The notes under the pieces: generated by a model | Told to the model about the DNA's origin: nothing | The model's input: the letters and a program-made list of their open reading frames with translations, nothing else | Database searches by the model: none | Origin: an uncultured Bacteroidia bacterium | Lineage (GTDB): Bacteria; Bacteroidota; Bacteroidia; Bacteroidales; F082 | Assembly (NCBI GenBank): GCA_902785755.1 | Contig: CACZZO010000003.1 | Span: 124,001 to 188,000 of the forward strand | Direction: 5' to 3' | DNA: 64,000 nucleotides | In this document: positions 7,983 through 17,604 of the stretch, piece by piece | Layout: every line of letters begins with the position of its first letter | Numbering within the stretch: the stretch's first letter is position 1 | Position numbers and translations under genes: made by a program

Positions 7983-10900
7983 ATGAACAGATTCACTACG
8001 ACGATGATAGTTGCCCTCATATTGTCGGTAATCCCTGCAAGGGTTTGGGCACAAGATTACATGTCAAATCAGACCAATGCGACTCAAAACTACCAAATCA
8101 GGGAATATGAAAACGGATTCCTTTTCAACGTTTTCGAAATTGAGAATGTGGAGGAACGTGTTCAGTTGGCAGCAGCACTTGCCACGAGCGACATCTGGCT
8201 TTGCAACCCGACCGACAATCCCGGAGAATTGTTCATTAGACCCAACAGCTACTACGCCGACATCCCGATTTATGCCGAATTCGATTATCTCAGAATGACT
8301 CTTCGGGAAGAATACCAAGCAGCTTCATTGTTGCCAAAAGAGGAATTTGCTGAAATCTTCGGTTCATGGGCACACAATCTCAGCAATGAATACTACAACT
8401 TCTTGATGTCAGACCATCTTGACCGTGCCAACCATTGCATGGATGCCGAGCCGTTCTGCACTACCGATGTGTACAATTTCCCGGCCCTCAATAGCGGTTA
8501 TTCATGGTCGGGGCCGAACTACGGATGCCTAAACACCTCTCCTACTTCTCATCATTCTTTCTGGTACTACATGAGAATTGGCGTTGCAGGCAACATCACC
8601 ATAAAAATTGAGGCCAATTTCGATGTCGACTTCGCCCTTTGGGGACCTTTCGCCAACGAAACCGACCCGTGTCCGACATCAGCAGGACAAGCTGGTCAAT
8701 TGACTGCAACTTGCACCAATTGTCCTAACAACACCTCAGCCTCAGCTAACTATCCCTATGGCAACCTTCATGATTGTAGTTTTGATGCTCGACACTATGA
8801 GTATGCTCACATCGTGAATGGACAAGTTGGACAATACTTCATTCTTCTTATTACAAACTGGAGCGGAACTGACGGCAGCATCACTTTCCAAAAATACGCC
8901 GGTGATGGCGAAACCGACTGCGGCATCCTGCCTCCTTTGGTCAATAACGAAGGTCCCTACTGCGTGGGTCAAACCATTCACCTCTCCGCCAACGGACAAG
9001 CCGGTGCCTCATATAGTTGGACAGGCCCTAACGGTTTCTCGTCGAACCAACAGAACCCGACCATCAACAACTGCACGATGGCCCATTCAGGCACCTACAC
9101 CTGCACCATCTCTCTCGGTAGCGCAACCAACAGTGCAACCACTGAGGTTGAAGTGTTTCCGCAACCCACGGCCAACTTCACTTACACTTCGGTATGCAAA
9201 GGCAACCCGACGCAATTCACCAGCACCTCCACCACCAACCCCAACGGGCAGCAAATCCAAAGCTACCAATGGAACTTCGGCGATGGACAAACTGGTGTAG
9301 GCCAAACCGTTACGCACACTTACGCCCAAGCTGGCAACTATCAAGTGACCCTTGCAGTTGCTTGTGGCAACGGCCTTTGCACCGACCAAAAGACACAAAC
9401 CGTACCCGTGTATGCCGCACCCGTGGCTTCAGCGACCGCCAACCCCAGCACCGTTATTTATGGCGGCACGGCCACCCTCACCGCCAATGCAGGCTCGACC
9501 GGCACATTCAACTTCCATTGGGAACCCGCCAACATGGTGGTCAATCCCAACTCGCAAACCACCCAAACCGTGCCGCTTCAAGCCACCCAAACCTACACCG
9601 TGACTGTCACCAATCCCCAAGGCGAATGTAGCAGCACCGCACAAGTGACCGTCAGCATGGAAGGCTCCAACATGACAGCCCTCGCCGCCGCCGACCAAAC
9701 CTCGCTTTGCGAAGGCGAATCGACCACCCTTCATGCCTATCCCTCGGGAGGTACGGGCAATTACACCTACACTTGGACACCCGCCAACTCACTCAACAAC
9801 GCCGCCATCCAAAATCCCGTGGCCACGCCGCCCGTTGGCATCACCACCTACACCTGCCATGTGAGCGACGGCATCACAGGCCAAGATGTCAGCGTTTCGG
9901 TCACCGTCCACCCCAACGAGGAAGCCCATGTGTATCAGACCATTTGCGAAAACGACACCTACAATTTCTTCGGCCAAGACCTGAACGCGCCCGGTGAGTA
10001 TGACCACACCATTGAAACGCAATACGGCTGCGACAGCGTCATTCACCTGCATTTGGACAACTGGCAGATTTACGAAACCCCCATCAGTGCCCATTTCTGC
10101 AAAGGCGAACATTACCAATTCTTCGACCAATCGCTTTCTTCGAGCGGCATCTATTACCACACCCTTGAATCGGTTCATGGCTGCGACAGCGTCATCAAGC
10201 TCAACCTGATTCAAGACCCCATCTACGATGTCTACCTGACCGAATCGACATGCCAGGGCGGCGACGGTTACTACTACAACGGCGACTATCTACAGCCCAG
10301 CATTTTCCCCTATACCTATGTGTTTGAAACCACTGCGGGCTGTGACAGTGTAGTCATCCTCAACATAGAAGAGTCGGAATACAACTCAAAGACCTACAAT
10401 GTTTCGCTTTGCGCCACCGAGTACACTTGGGGGTCAAATGGAGTCACTTATTATGAATCGGGCACCTACTACGACACCCTTTCGGTTCCCAACGCTTGCG
10501 ACAGCACCCTTATTTTGAATCTTGAACTCAGACCAAGCTATAACAATGATGTGGTAGTCACCAGTTGCGACACCTACCGCTGGAAAAACGACACTTACGG
10601 TGTTGACATGACCTTCAGCGAAAGCACGGTTTACACACACCACTATACCAACGCTTTCGGATGCGAAAGCGAAGCGACCCTCTACCTCTCCATCAACGAC
10701 CACGATGAGGTCACGGTAGAAGTGCCATTAGACGAGAGTTGCGACAGTTACCTTTGGGACCCGCAAGGCCACGAATATACTGCGGGCAGCATTTATGTCC
10801 AAGGCAACGCCTATGACCCTGAAGACCATGTGTTCGACATTTCAACTCATGGGACTCCATACGTCAGAACCTATAAGAACATCTACGATTGCGACAGCGT

Positions 10901-11528
10901 TGTGTCGATGAATGTCACATTCGAATACACGCCTCACCCCACGTCCATCTACCCGATGGATGCCACCAACACAACCCCCCACTGGCCCATCATTGCAACG
11001 GAGTTCCAAATCAACACTTACGATTTCAACCTTTGGGATGAGAACCCGAACTGCCACTGGGACACCGTTCAGTGGAGCTGCGACGAGGCTCCTGACTGGA
11101 TTTTGGAACCTTTCGGCGACAATGGCAAATGCTGCAAGCTGTATGTGCTCAGTTGGGTTGAAGACACTGTTTGGCTGAAAGCCAGAGCCTTCAACCGCTG
11201 CTCGCCCGATGAAGGTGTCGAACAAAAGTATTGGCTCGTGAGTTCGTTTATCGGCGTGGAAGAACACGAAGCCACAGCCGCCGATTTCGATGTGATTCCC
11301 AACCCCAACAACGGCCAAATGACCCTCAACTTCGAGCAACTTTCTGGAAAGATTGACATCAAGGTTTACGACATGAGAGGCGTCTTGATCGACAAATTCC
11401 AGACCTACAATGGTGCCGGACCAAGCTCCTACCAATACAACATGGGAACAAAAGCCGACGGCATCTATTTCTTCGTGGCGACGAGCAAGGAAGGCACCGT
11501 GGCCAAGAAAGTAGTCATTCAACATTAA
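7983..11528 (+). CDS. Large T9SS-secreted surface protein, family A copy 1 (Ig/PKD modules)
   Basis: 1181 residues. Signal peptide 1-23 (ends RVWAQ). Residues about 150-325 form a domain with PFCT..YNFP, WYYMRI, DFALWGPF and YFILLITN, a pattern known from large Bacteroidota secreted proteins. Next come an Ig-like domain (YSWTGPNGF), a PKD domain (WNFGDGQTG..VTHTYAQAGNY) and two more Ig-like domains. About residues 645-970 carry six GCDS-type repeats (GCDSVIHL and variants). A roughly 110-residue domain shared with the next three adhesins follows, then a type A T9SS sorting domain (PNPNNGQMTLNF..YDMRG..GIYFFVATSKEGTVAKKVVIQH). It should be exported by Sec, crossed by T9SS and anchored on the cell surface. 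Binding target unknown. Copy 2 is at 14667. Confidence 0.85.
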   Translation: MNRFTTTMIVALILSVIPARVWAQDYMSNQTNATQNYQIREYENGFLFNVFEIENVEERVQLAAALATSDIWLCNPTDNPGELFIRPNSYYADIPIYAEFDYLRMTLREEYQAASLLPKEEFAEIFGSWAHNLSNEYYNFLMSDHLDRANHCMDAEPFCTTDVYNFPALNSGYSWSGPNYGCLNTSPTSHHSFWYYMRIGVAGNITIKIEANFDVDFALWGPFANETDPCPTSAGQAGQLTATCTNCPNNTSASANYPYGNLHDCSFDARHYEYAHIVNGQVGQYFILLITNWSGTDGSITFQKYAGDGETDCGILPPLVNNEGPYCVGQTIHLSANGQAGASYSWTGPNGFSSNQQNPTINNCTMAHSGTYTCTISLGSATNSATTEVEVFPQPTANFTYTSVCKGNPTQFTSTSTTNPNGQQIQSYQWNFGDGQTGVGQTVTHTYAQAGNYQVTLAVACGNGLCTDQKTQTVPVYAAPVASATANPSTVIYGGTATLTANAGSTGTFNFHWEPANMVVNPNSQTTQTVPLQATQTYTVTVTNPQGECSSTAQVTVSMEGSNMTALAAADQTSLCEGESTTLHAYPSGGTGNYTYTWTPANSLNNAAIQNPVATPPVGITTYTCHVSDGITGQDVSVSVTVHPNEEAHVYQTICENDTYNFFGQDLNAPGEYDHTIETQYGCDSVIHLHLDNWQIYETPISAHFCKGEHYQFFDQSLSSSGIYYHTLESVHGCDSVIKLNLIQDPIYDVYLTESTCQGGDGYYYNGDYLQPSIFPYTYVFETTAGCDSVVILNIEESEYNSKTYNVSLCATEYTWGSNGVTYYESGTYYDTLSVPNACDSTLILNLELRPSYNNDVVVTSCDTYRWKNDTYGVDMTFSESTVYTHHYTNAFGCESEATLYLSINDHDEVTVEVPLDESCDSYLWDPQGHEYTAGSIYVQGNAYDPEDHVFDISTHGTPYVRTYKNIYDCDSVVSMNVTFEYTPHPTSIYPMDATNTTPHWPIIATEFQINTYDFNLWDENPNCHWDTVQWSCDEAPDWILEPFGDNGKCCKLYVLSWVEDTVWLKARAFNRCSPDEGVEQKYWLVSSFIGVEEHEATAADFDVIPNPNNGQMTLNFEQLSGKIDIKVYDMRGVLIDKFQTYNGAGPSSYQYNMGTKADGIYFFVATSKEGTVAKKVVIQH

Positions 11529-11558
11529 AATTTTTGACGGTACAAACACCGAACACCA

Positions 11559-14500
11559 ATGAACAAGCTCAAGACACTCATATTGTTGGTTTTGCTCTAT
11601 GCGCTCGCCCCTACAACTGCCTTCACACAAGACATTTCGACGCAAGGCAAGGAGTTTTGGGTGTCGTTCATGGGCAATGGATTCAAAGACCATCCCAATT
11701 ACGGGACATGGCTTCGTATCCAATTGCTTATCAGCGCAAAAGATGCCTGTAGTTGCACTATTCAGAACCCTCGGACGGGTTGGCAGCAAACCGTTGACAT
11801 CGAGGCCAACAGCACCTACCTGTTTGAAAACATCGACGAGACGCAAGCCTACATGGAATTGGACGAGCACGAGCGCGTCAAGGACAAAGGCCTCCTCATC
11901 ACCTCCACCGACACCATCTCCGTGTATTGCTCCAACATCGCGACCTATTCGTTTGACGCTTCATACGTCATGCCCGTGCAGGGGTTGGCCGACGACTACA
12001 TCATCCAAACCTACGACCAATCGGACGGGACAGGAGGCAGTGACGACTATTACACCAGCGCGTTCCTGATTGTTGCCACCGAAGACAACACCACCGTCGA
12101 CATCACGCCCTCGGTGGAGACTTTGCGCAGTTCGCCTGCCGGAGTAACCTTCAGCGTCAATTTGGATCGTGGGCAAACCTACCAAGTGCGCTCGCACAAC
12201 GAGTTTTGGGGAGGCAGCCGCGACCTGAGCGGTTCGCGCGTCACGGCGAGAGACTGCAAGAAAATCGCGGTGTTCAACGGGAACAACCTCACCTTGGTGC
12301 CCACCAGTGCCTACAGCGATGCCGACTGCGTTTTCGAGCAAGCCATGCCCGTTCATTCGTGGGGAAAGCGGTTCATCGTCACCTCGTCGTTGAACCGCAA
12401 TGATGACTATGTCAAAATCACCTCCGCAACCGACAACAACACCATCTTAAAGAATGGCGAGCAACTCTGCAACCTGAACGCCAACCAATCCTACACATTC
12501 AGGATGCTCGGCACCGAAAAATCCTGCTATTTGGAAGCCACCAACAGTTGCGCCGTGTTTCTTTACAACACAAGCTCGAACAGCGAAGGCAACGGTGCGC
12601 CTTCCATGGTTTGGATTGCCCCGTTGGAGCAGCGCATCGACGAAATCACCTTCTCCACATTCAACTACAATCACGACAATGTCAACATCAGTGTACACAG
12701 TGTGAATGTCATCGTCCACAAGGACGACATTGGACATGTCTACTTCGACGGCCAATTGCTGTCCCCCTTGGAGTTTGAAACAGTCAACGGCAACGATGAC
12801 TACCGCTTCATGCGATGGAACATCGAGCATGGCGTCCATCATTTGGTTTGCGAAAATGGATTCAATGCGCATGTCTATGGTTTCGGCCAATCGAGAGGCT
12901 ATGCCTACATGGTCGGTTCAAAAGCCACCAATCTCAGCACCAGCCTCACCGTCAACGACTTGGTTGTCCAGCCACACGAGTCGTTCCAATACTGCGTAGA
13001 GGAACCCATCACTTTCTCAGCCGATGTCAACCTGCAGCAATATGAATTGACATGGGATTTCGGTGACGGCACAACCAGCACCGACAATCCCACAACCCAC
13101 GTCTACCACGAGAGGCGCGTTTTTCCAGCCACTTTGCTCGTCACCACCGAAGCGGGCGGCTGCACAGGTTCGGACAGCGACACGACCAAGTTCTTCATTG
13201 ATGTCAGCCAGCAATACGTCACCGAAAGCGACGAACTTTGCTCGGGCGATTTTTACTCAGGCTATGGCTTCACCAACATCCTAATCAACAACGACACCAT
13301 CTTGGCCCGATTGCAAAACAATCCTGTACACCCTGAATGTAAGGACAGCCTCTTGGTATACATCACCGCTCGCCCACAATACCACATTCCCATCAACGAC
13401 AGCCGCTGCTGGCAAGGCCAGCCCGGTATCTATGACGGGTACGGCTTCAGTTTCGAGTACGACCATCCGGGCGAATACGACCGCCAACTTGAATTGCAAA
13501 CCGCTTTAGGCTGTGACAGCATCATCAGCCTGCACCTCAACGTTGCCGATCAGATTACCACCGAATTCGACCACCACGAGTGTGGCTCCTCATACGTTTG
13601 GGGCGGACAAACCTACACTGCCGATGGCGACTATGAGCAATACTACACCTCGTCGGGCGGCTGCGACAGCATTGTCACGCTGCACTTGACAATGGGACAT
13701 CCCCAACATACCACTTTCGACACCATCACTTGCGGCACTTTCGTTTGGAACGGACAGGAATACAACAGCAGCGGCGTTTATCGCCAAGTGTTTCCTTCCC
13801 ACGACGGTTGCGACAGCATCGTCGACTGCAACCTGCTCCTTTCGGGCACGGTGGAAGGCGCGACCACCGAAATCAATGAATGTAATTCCTATTATTGGAT
13901 TGACTCACTGTACACCAATTCAGGAGTTTTTGACAAAACACTGACCTCTTATTTGGGCTGCGACAGCATCGTTCATCTCAACCTCCACATTGAATACACC
14001 CCCGACCCCACCGAGATTTTCCCTCTGAGTCCCGAAAATACCGCCCCCCACTGGGTGGTGACCGCCACCGAGTTCCAAATCAACTCGTATGATTTCCAAT
14101 TGTGGGACAACAACATAGAATGTCATTGGGACTCCATCCGTTGGGAGTTTGAGAATCCCGAATTGAACTGGCTGTTGGTGCCCGACTCCACCACCCTCCC
14201 AGAAGGAAAGAATTGCAAGATGTATGTCATTGAGCATGTGAATGATACTGTTTGGCTTCGCGCCACTGTCTTCAACAAGTGCAACCCCGATGGCATCTAT
14301 CGCCGTTATTGGTTTGTTTGCTCTTTCTATGATGTGGAGGAATACGGCTCGACAGGTTCAGAGTCCATTAGTTTCCATGTCGTCCCCAACCCCAACAACG
14401 GCCAAATGGCCCTCAATTTCGGCCACCTGACCGGCAACATCGACCTCAAAGTTTATGACATGAGAGGTGTAATTATCGACAACCTACAGATTCCCAACAC

Positions 14501-14612
14501 ATTGGATTCAGCAACCTACCCATACGACATGAAACCAAGCGCAAAAGGCATTTATTTCTTTGTCGCAACGGGCAAGGAAGGCACTGTGGCGCGAAAAGTC
14601 GTCATCCAATGA
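11559..14612 (+). CDS. T9SS-secreted surface protein, family B copy 1 (IgGFc-binding-like N-terminus)
   Basis: 1017 residues. Signal peptide about 1-24 (ends TAFTQ). Residues 28-470 match the IgGFc-binding-type N-terminal domain found in bacterial surface proteins (GKEFWVSFMGN start, SDTISVYCSNIATYSFDASYVMP, FLIVATEDNTTVDITPS, VWIAPLEQRI). A PKD domain follows (LTWDFGDGTTSTDNPTTHVYH), then four GCDS repeats, the domain shared with its neighbours and a T9SS sorting domain (PNPNNGQMALNF..VYDMRG..VARKVVIQ). It lies 30 bases after family A copy 1, so the two likely form an operon. Whether it binds any antibody is unknown; the domain name comes from the mammalian FCGBP protein. Confidence 0.83.
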   Translation: MNKLKTLILLVLLYALAPTTAFTQDISTQGKEFWVSFMGNGFKDHPNYGTWLRIQLLISAKDACSCTIQNPRTGWQQTVDIEANSTYLFENIDETQAYMELDEHERVKDKGLLITSTDTISVYCSNIATYSFDASYVMPVQGLADDYIIQTYDQSDGTGGSDDYYTSAFLIVATEDNTTVDITPSVETLRSSPAGVTFSVNLDRGQTYQVRSHNEFWGGSRDLSGSRVTARDCKKIAVFNGNNLTLVPTSAYSDADCVFEQAMPVHSWGKRFIVTSSLNRNDDYVKITSATDNNTILKNGEQLCNLNANQSYTFRMLGTEKSCYLEATNSCAVFLYNTSSNSEGNGAPSMVWIAPLEQRIDEITFSTFNYNHDNVNISVHSVNVIVHKDDIGHVYFDGQLLSPLEFETVNGNDDYRFMRWNIEHGVHHLVCENGFNAHVYGFGQSRGYAYMVGSKATNLSTSLTVNDLVVQPHESFQYCVEEPITFSADVNLQQYELTWDFGDGTTSTDNPTTHVYHERRVFPATLLVTTEAGGCTGSDSDTTKFFIDVSQQYVTESDELCSGDFYSGYGFTNILINNDTILARLQNNPVHPECKDSLLVYITARPQYHIPINDSRCWQGQPGIYDGYGFSFEYDHPGEYDRQLELQTALGCDSIISLHLNVADQITTEFDHHECGSSYVWGGQTYTADGDYEQYYTSSGGCDSIVTLHLTMGHPQHTTFDTITCGTFVWNGQEYNSSGVYRQVFPSHDGCDSIVDCNLLLSGTVEGATTEINECNSYYWIDSLYTNSGVFDKTLTSYLGCDSIVHLNLHIEYTPDPTEIFPLSPENTAPHWVVTATEFQINSYDFQLWDNNIECHWDSIRWEFENPELNWLLVPDSTTLPEGKNCKMYVIEHVNDTVWLRATVFNKCNPDGIYRRYWFVCSFYDVEEYGSTGSESISFHVVPNPNNGQMALNFGHLTGNIDLKVYDMRGVIIDNLQIPNTLDSATYPYDMKPSAKGIYFFVATGKEGTVARKVVIQ

Positions 14613-14666
14613 TAATAATCATCAAAAACAATTTTGCAAAGTCTAACATATCAATACTCAATATCC

Positions 14667-17537
14667 ATGAACAAAAAATTCAAACTTACGTTAGTAGTAC
14701 TGTTGCTCCTTCTTTTACCTTTCAAGCCATTCGCGCAACAACCCTACAGGCAATATGCCGACGACGGCATCATGCTCAATTTTTTTGAAATCGGCAACCC
14801 CGACCTCCGTTTGTATCTGCTTTACAACATCGGGCTTGACGACAGGTTCTCGCTGCTTGCGGAGGACGAGTACGGCCAATTCATCGTCAATCCCAGCGAA
14901 GACCACTTCGACGGCAATTTCTTTGAGGCTTTCGAGTCGTTCTACAACAACGCCGCCACCAACTTCCGCATGATTGACAAAGTGGACCTCGACAGGCTCG
15001 TTCCCCAATGGAAAGAGCGCGTTCCGGCCATGTTTTTCACCTCAATCACCATGGATTTGGCGCTCAATCGGGCCATGACCGAAAACAACCATTGCGTTGA
15101 TTCCGACCCTTTCTGCACTTCAGATGTCATCACCTTCAACGCGGCCAACACCAGCCAAACCGCCGACCAGCTTGAGGCTCCTGGCGTTTTCGACGACGGC
15201 TGCATAGGCTCATCCTACAATCCCTCGTGGTATCACATGAGAATCAACACGGGCGGGCAGTTCATTATCCACATGGAAGGCCACGACCCGTGGACCAACG
15301 TAGAAAGGGACATCGACTTCTGCATGTGGGGGCCTTTCGAACACCCGACCGACCCTTGCGTTGCCCAGCTGACGACTGACAAAATCATCGACTGCAACTA
15401 TTCGGCTTCCTATTCCGAAGACATCTTTCTGGGCTATTCCGAAGGCCAGCATGTGCATAACCAGAGCCACGGCACCATCACTGAGCACACCCCCGAAACA
15501 GGAGAATATTACATCCTGATGATTACCAACTACTCGCGAGAGCCTTGTGTCATTTCGTTCACCAAGACCGAAGGCTCAGGCCCCGGCACCACCGACTGCG
15601 GCATCCTGCCCGGCATTGCCACCAACGATGGCCCTTATTGCGTCGGCGAAACCATTCATCTCTCCGTCACCACGCAAGCCGGCGCAACTTACAGTTGGAC
15701 AGGCCCGAACAACTTCACTTCCACTTCGCAAAGCCCCACCTTACCAAACTGCACTATGGAAATGGCTGGCACCTATACCTGTGTGACAACCGTTGATGGA
15801 CAAACCACCACCGGCTCGACCGAGGTCGTCATCTATGCTATGCCTGTCGCCGACTTTGAGTTCACCGCCGTTTGCGAAGGCACGCCCACCCAATTCACCA
15901 GCACAGCCACCACCAACCCCTTGGGGCATGAAATCACGAGTTATGAATGGGATTTTGGCGACGGCACCACCGACAGCATCCAAAACCCGACACACACCTA
16001 CGCCGCTCCTGGCACCTACAATGTGACACATACCGTACAAACAGGTCGCCGGTGCGTAGATGAAATCACCCTGACAGTGACCGTCTATACCATCCCGACC
16101 ATCACCGTAACGTCTAACCCCACTCAAGTCATCTTCGGTGGCACCGCAACCCTCACCGCCAATGCGACACCAGCAGGGAACTACACTTACCATTGGGAAC
16201 CCGCCAACATGGTGACCAACCCCAACAGCCAAACCACCCAAACCGTGCCCCTCACCTCGTCGCAAGTGTACACCGTCACCGTAACGAGTGTTGACGGCGG
16301 CTGCACCAGCACCCAACAAATTGTGGTGAATATGGAAGGCTCCGACATGACGGCAACGGCCACCGCCGAACCCGGCGAAATCTGCGAGGACGGCACGACC
16401 ACCCTCCACGCCTACCCCATCAACGGCACGGGCAACTATACTTACAATTGGACACCCGCCAACCTGCTCAACAATGCGAGTGTACAGCACCCCATAGCCA
16501 CACCTCCCCTTGGGCAGACTGAGTTCTCTTGCACCATCAGCGACGGCATCGCCACGCAAATCGTCAACGTGACCGTAACCGTTTACCCCAAGGAAGAGCA
16601 AGACCTCTATGAATCCATTTGCGCTAACGAAACCTACAACTTCTTCGGCCAAGTACTCAACACTTCGGGCGTTTATACCCACCACTTGCAGACCCAACAT
16701 GGCTGCGACAGCCTTTTGAGGCTCAACCTCACCGTAAACCCGCTCGATGCGTACGAGTTCACCGTTCCCATAGAGGAAAGTTGCGACGAATACTTTTGGG
16801 ATCCCCAAGGTCACGAAATCGTAGCCACCGACCATGATGGCCTGACCTACGACCTTTCCGGCGATTATGAAAGGACGTACAAAAACCACATGGGCTGCGA
16901 CAGTGTTGTGAAGATGCATGTGCAATTCAACTACACGCCCGCACCCACGCCCATCTATCCAATGGACCCGGACAACACAGCTCCCCACTGGGTGGTGACG
17001 GCCACCGAATTCCAAATCAACACGTATAGGTTCCATCTGTGGGACACCAATCCCAACTGCTATTGGGACTCCATCACTTGGGAGTTTGAGAACCCTGGAC
17101 TACAATGGCTGCTCGAACCCGACACCACTACACAACCGAAAGGACAGAACTGCACGCTTTATGTCATGGAACATGTCGACGACACCGTTTGGCTCAGTGC
17201 CAAGGCCTACAACAGGTGCGCCCCGCAAGGCATTGCGAGCCGTTATTGGTTCGTTTGCTCTTTCCACGGCCTTGACGAGTCCACTTTGAGTAGTTTCAGC
17301 GTATTGCCCAACCCCAACAACGGCCAAATGACGCTCAACTTCCAACACCTGACAGGCAAGATTGGCGTGAAGGTGTATGACATGCGCGGCATGATAATAG
17401 ACGATTTCCAGACCACTAACTACAACGACTCCAGCACCTATCATTATGACATGAAGTCGAAGGCCAATGGTGTCTATTTCTTCGTCGTGACAAGCAAGGA
17501 AGGCATCTTGACCAAAAAAGTCGTAATTTTCAATTAA
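14667..17537 (+). CDS. T9SS-secreted surface protein, family A copy 2
   Basis: 956 residues from the ATG at 14667, which begins a proper signal peptide (MNKKFKLTLVV..FAQ); a TTG eleven codons upstream is rejected. The layout follows family A copy 1: N-terminal domain with PFCTSDVITFNA, WYHMRINTG, DFCMWGPF and YYILMITNYS; Ig-like (YSWTGPNNF); PKD (WDFGDGTTDSIQNPTHTY); two Ig-like domains with HWEPANMV and NWTPANLL; only two GCDS repeats; shared 110-residue domain; T9SS sorting domain ending KKVVIFN. The lower repeat count explains why it is about 225 residues shorter than copy 1. Confidence 0.83.
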   Translation: MNKKFKLTLVVLLLLLLPFKPFAQQPYRQYADDGIMLNFFEIGNPDLRLYLLYNIGLDDRFSLLAEDEYGQFIVNPSEDHFDGNFFEAFESFYNNAATNFRMIDKVDLDRLVPQWKERVPAMFFTSITMDLALNRAMTENNHCVDSDPFCTSDVITFNAANTSQTADQLEAPGVFDDGCIGSSYNPSWYHMRINTGGQFIIHMEGHDPWTNVERDIDFCMWGPFEHPTDPCVAQLTTDKIIDCNYSASYSEDIFLGYSEGQHVHNQSHGTITEHTPETGEYYILMITNYSREPCVISFTKTEGSGPGTTDCGILPGIATNDGPYCVGETIHLSVTTQAGATYSWTGPNNFTSTSQSPTLPNCTMEMAGTYTCVTTVDGQTTTGSTEVVIYAMPVADFEFTAVCEGTPTQFTSTATTNPLGHEITSYEWDFGDGTTDSIQNPTHTYAAPGTYNVTHTVQTGRRCVDEITLTVTVYTIPTITVTSNPTQVIFGGTATLTANATPAGNYTYHWEPANMVTNPNSQTTQTVPLTSSQVYTVTVTSVDGGCTSTQQIVVNMEGSDMTATATAEPGEICEDGTTTLHAYPINGTGNYTYNWTPANLLNNASVQHPIATPPLGQTEFSCTISDGIATQIVNVTVTVYPKEEQDLYESICANETYNFFGQVLNTSGVYTHHLQTQHGCDSLLRLNLTVNPLDAYEFTVPIEESCDEYFWDPQGHEIVATDHDGLTYDLSGDYERTYKNHMGCDSVVKMHVQFNYTPAPTPIYPMDPDNTAPHWVVTATEFQINTYRFHLWDTNPNCYWDSITWEFENPGLQWLLEPDTTTQPKGQNCTLYVMEHVDDTVWLSAKAYNRCAPQGIASRYWFVCSFHGLDESTLSSFSVLPNPNNGQMTLNFQHLTGKIGVKVYDMRGMIIDDFQTTNYNDSSTYHYDMKSKANGVYFFVVTSKEGILTKKVVIFN

Positions 17538-17572
17538 AATGGAAAAAATTGCGTTGATTTGGAAAAAAGTTG

Positions 17573-17580
17573 TATTTTAG
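17573..17580 (+). promoter_or_regulatory. Probable -7 box for family B copy 2
   Basis: TATTTTAG, one base off TAnnTTTG, 25 bases before the ATG at 17605. A TTG at 17554-17556 is 16 bases upstream. The block GCGTTGATTTG here resembles GCGTTGCTTTG ahead of the lipoprotein gene at 20609, hinting at common control. Confidence 0.45.
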
Positions 17581-17604
17581 CGGCATAATTCAAAACTCAA
17601 CGCC

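Noticed and set aside
14634..14666. TTG start for family A copy 2
   Set aside because: The ATG at 14667 begins a proper signal peptide; the extra 11 residues would spoil it.
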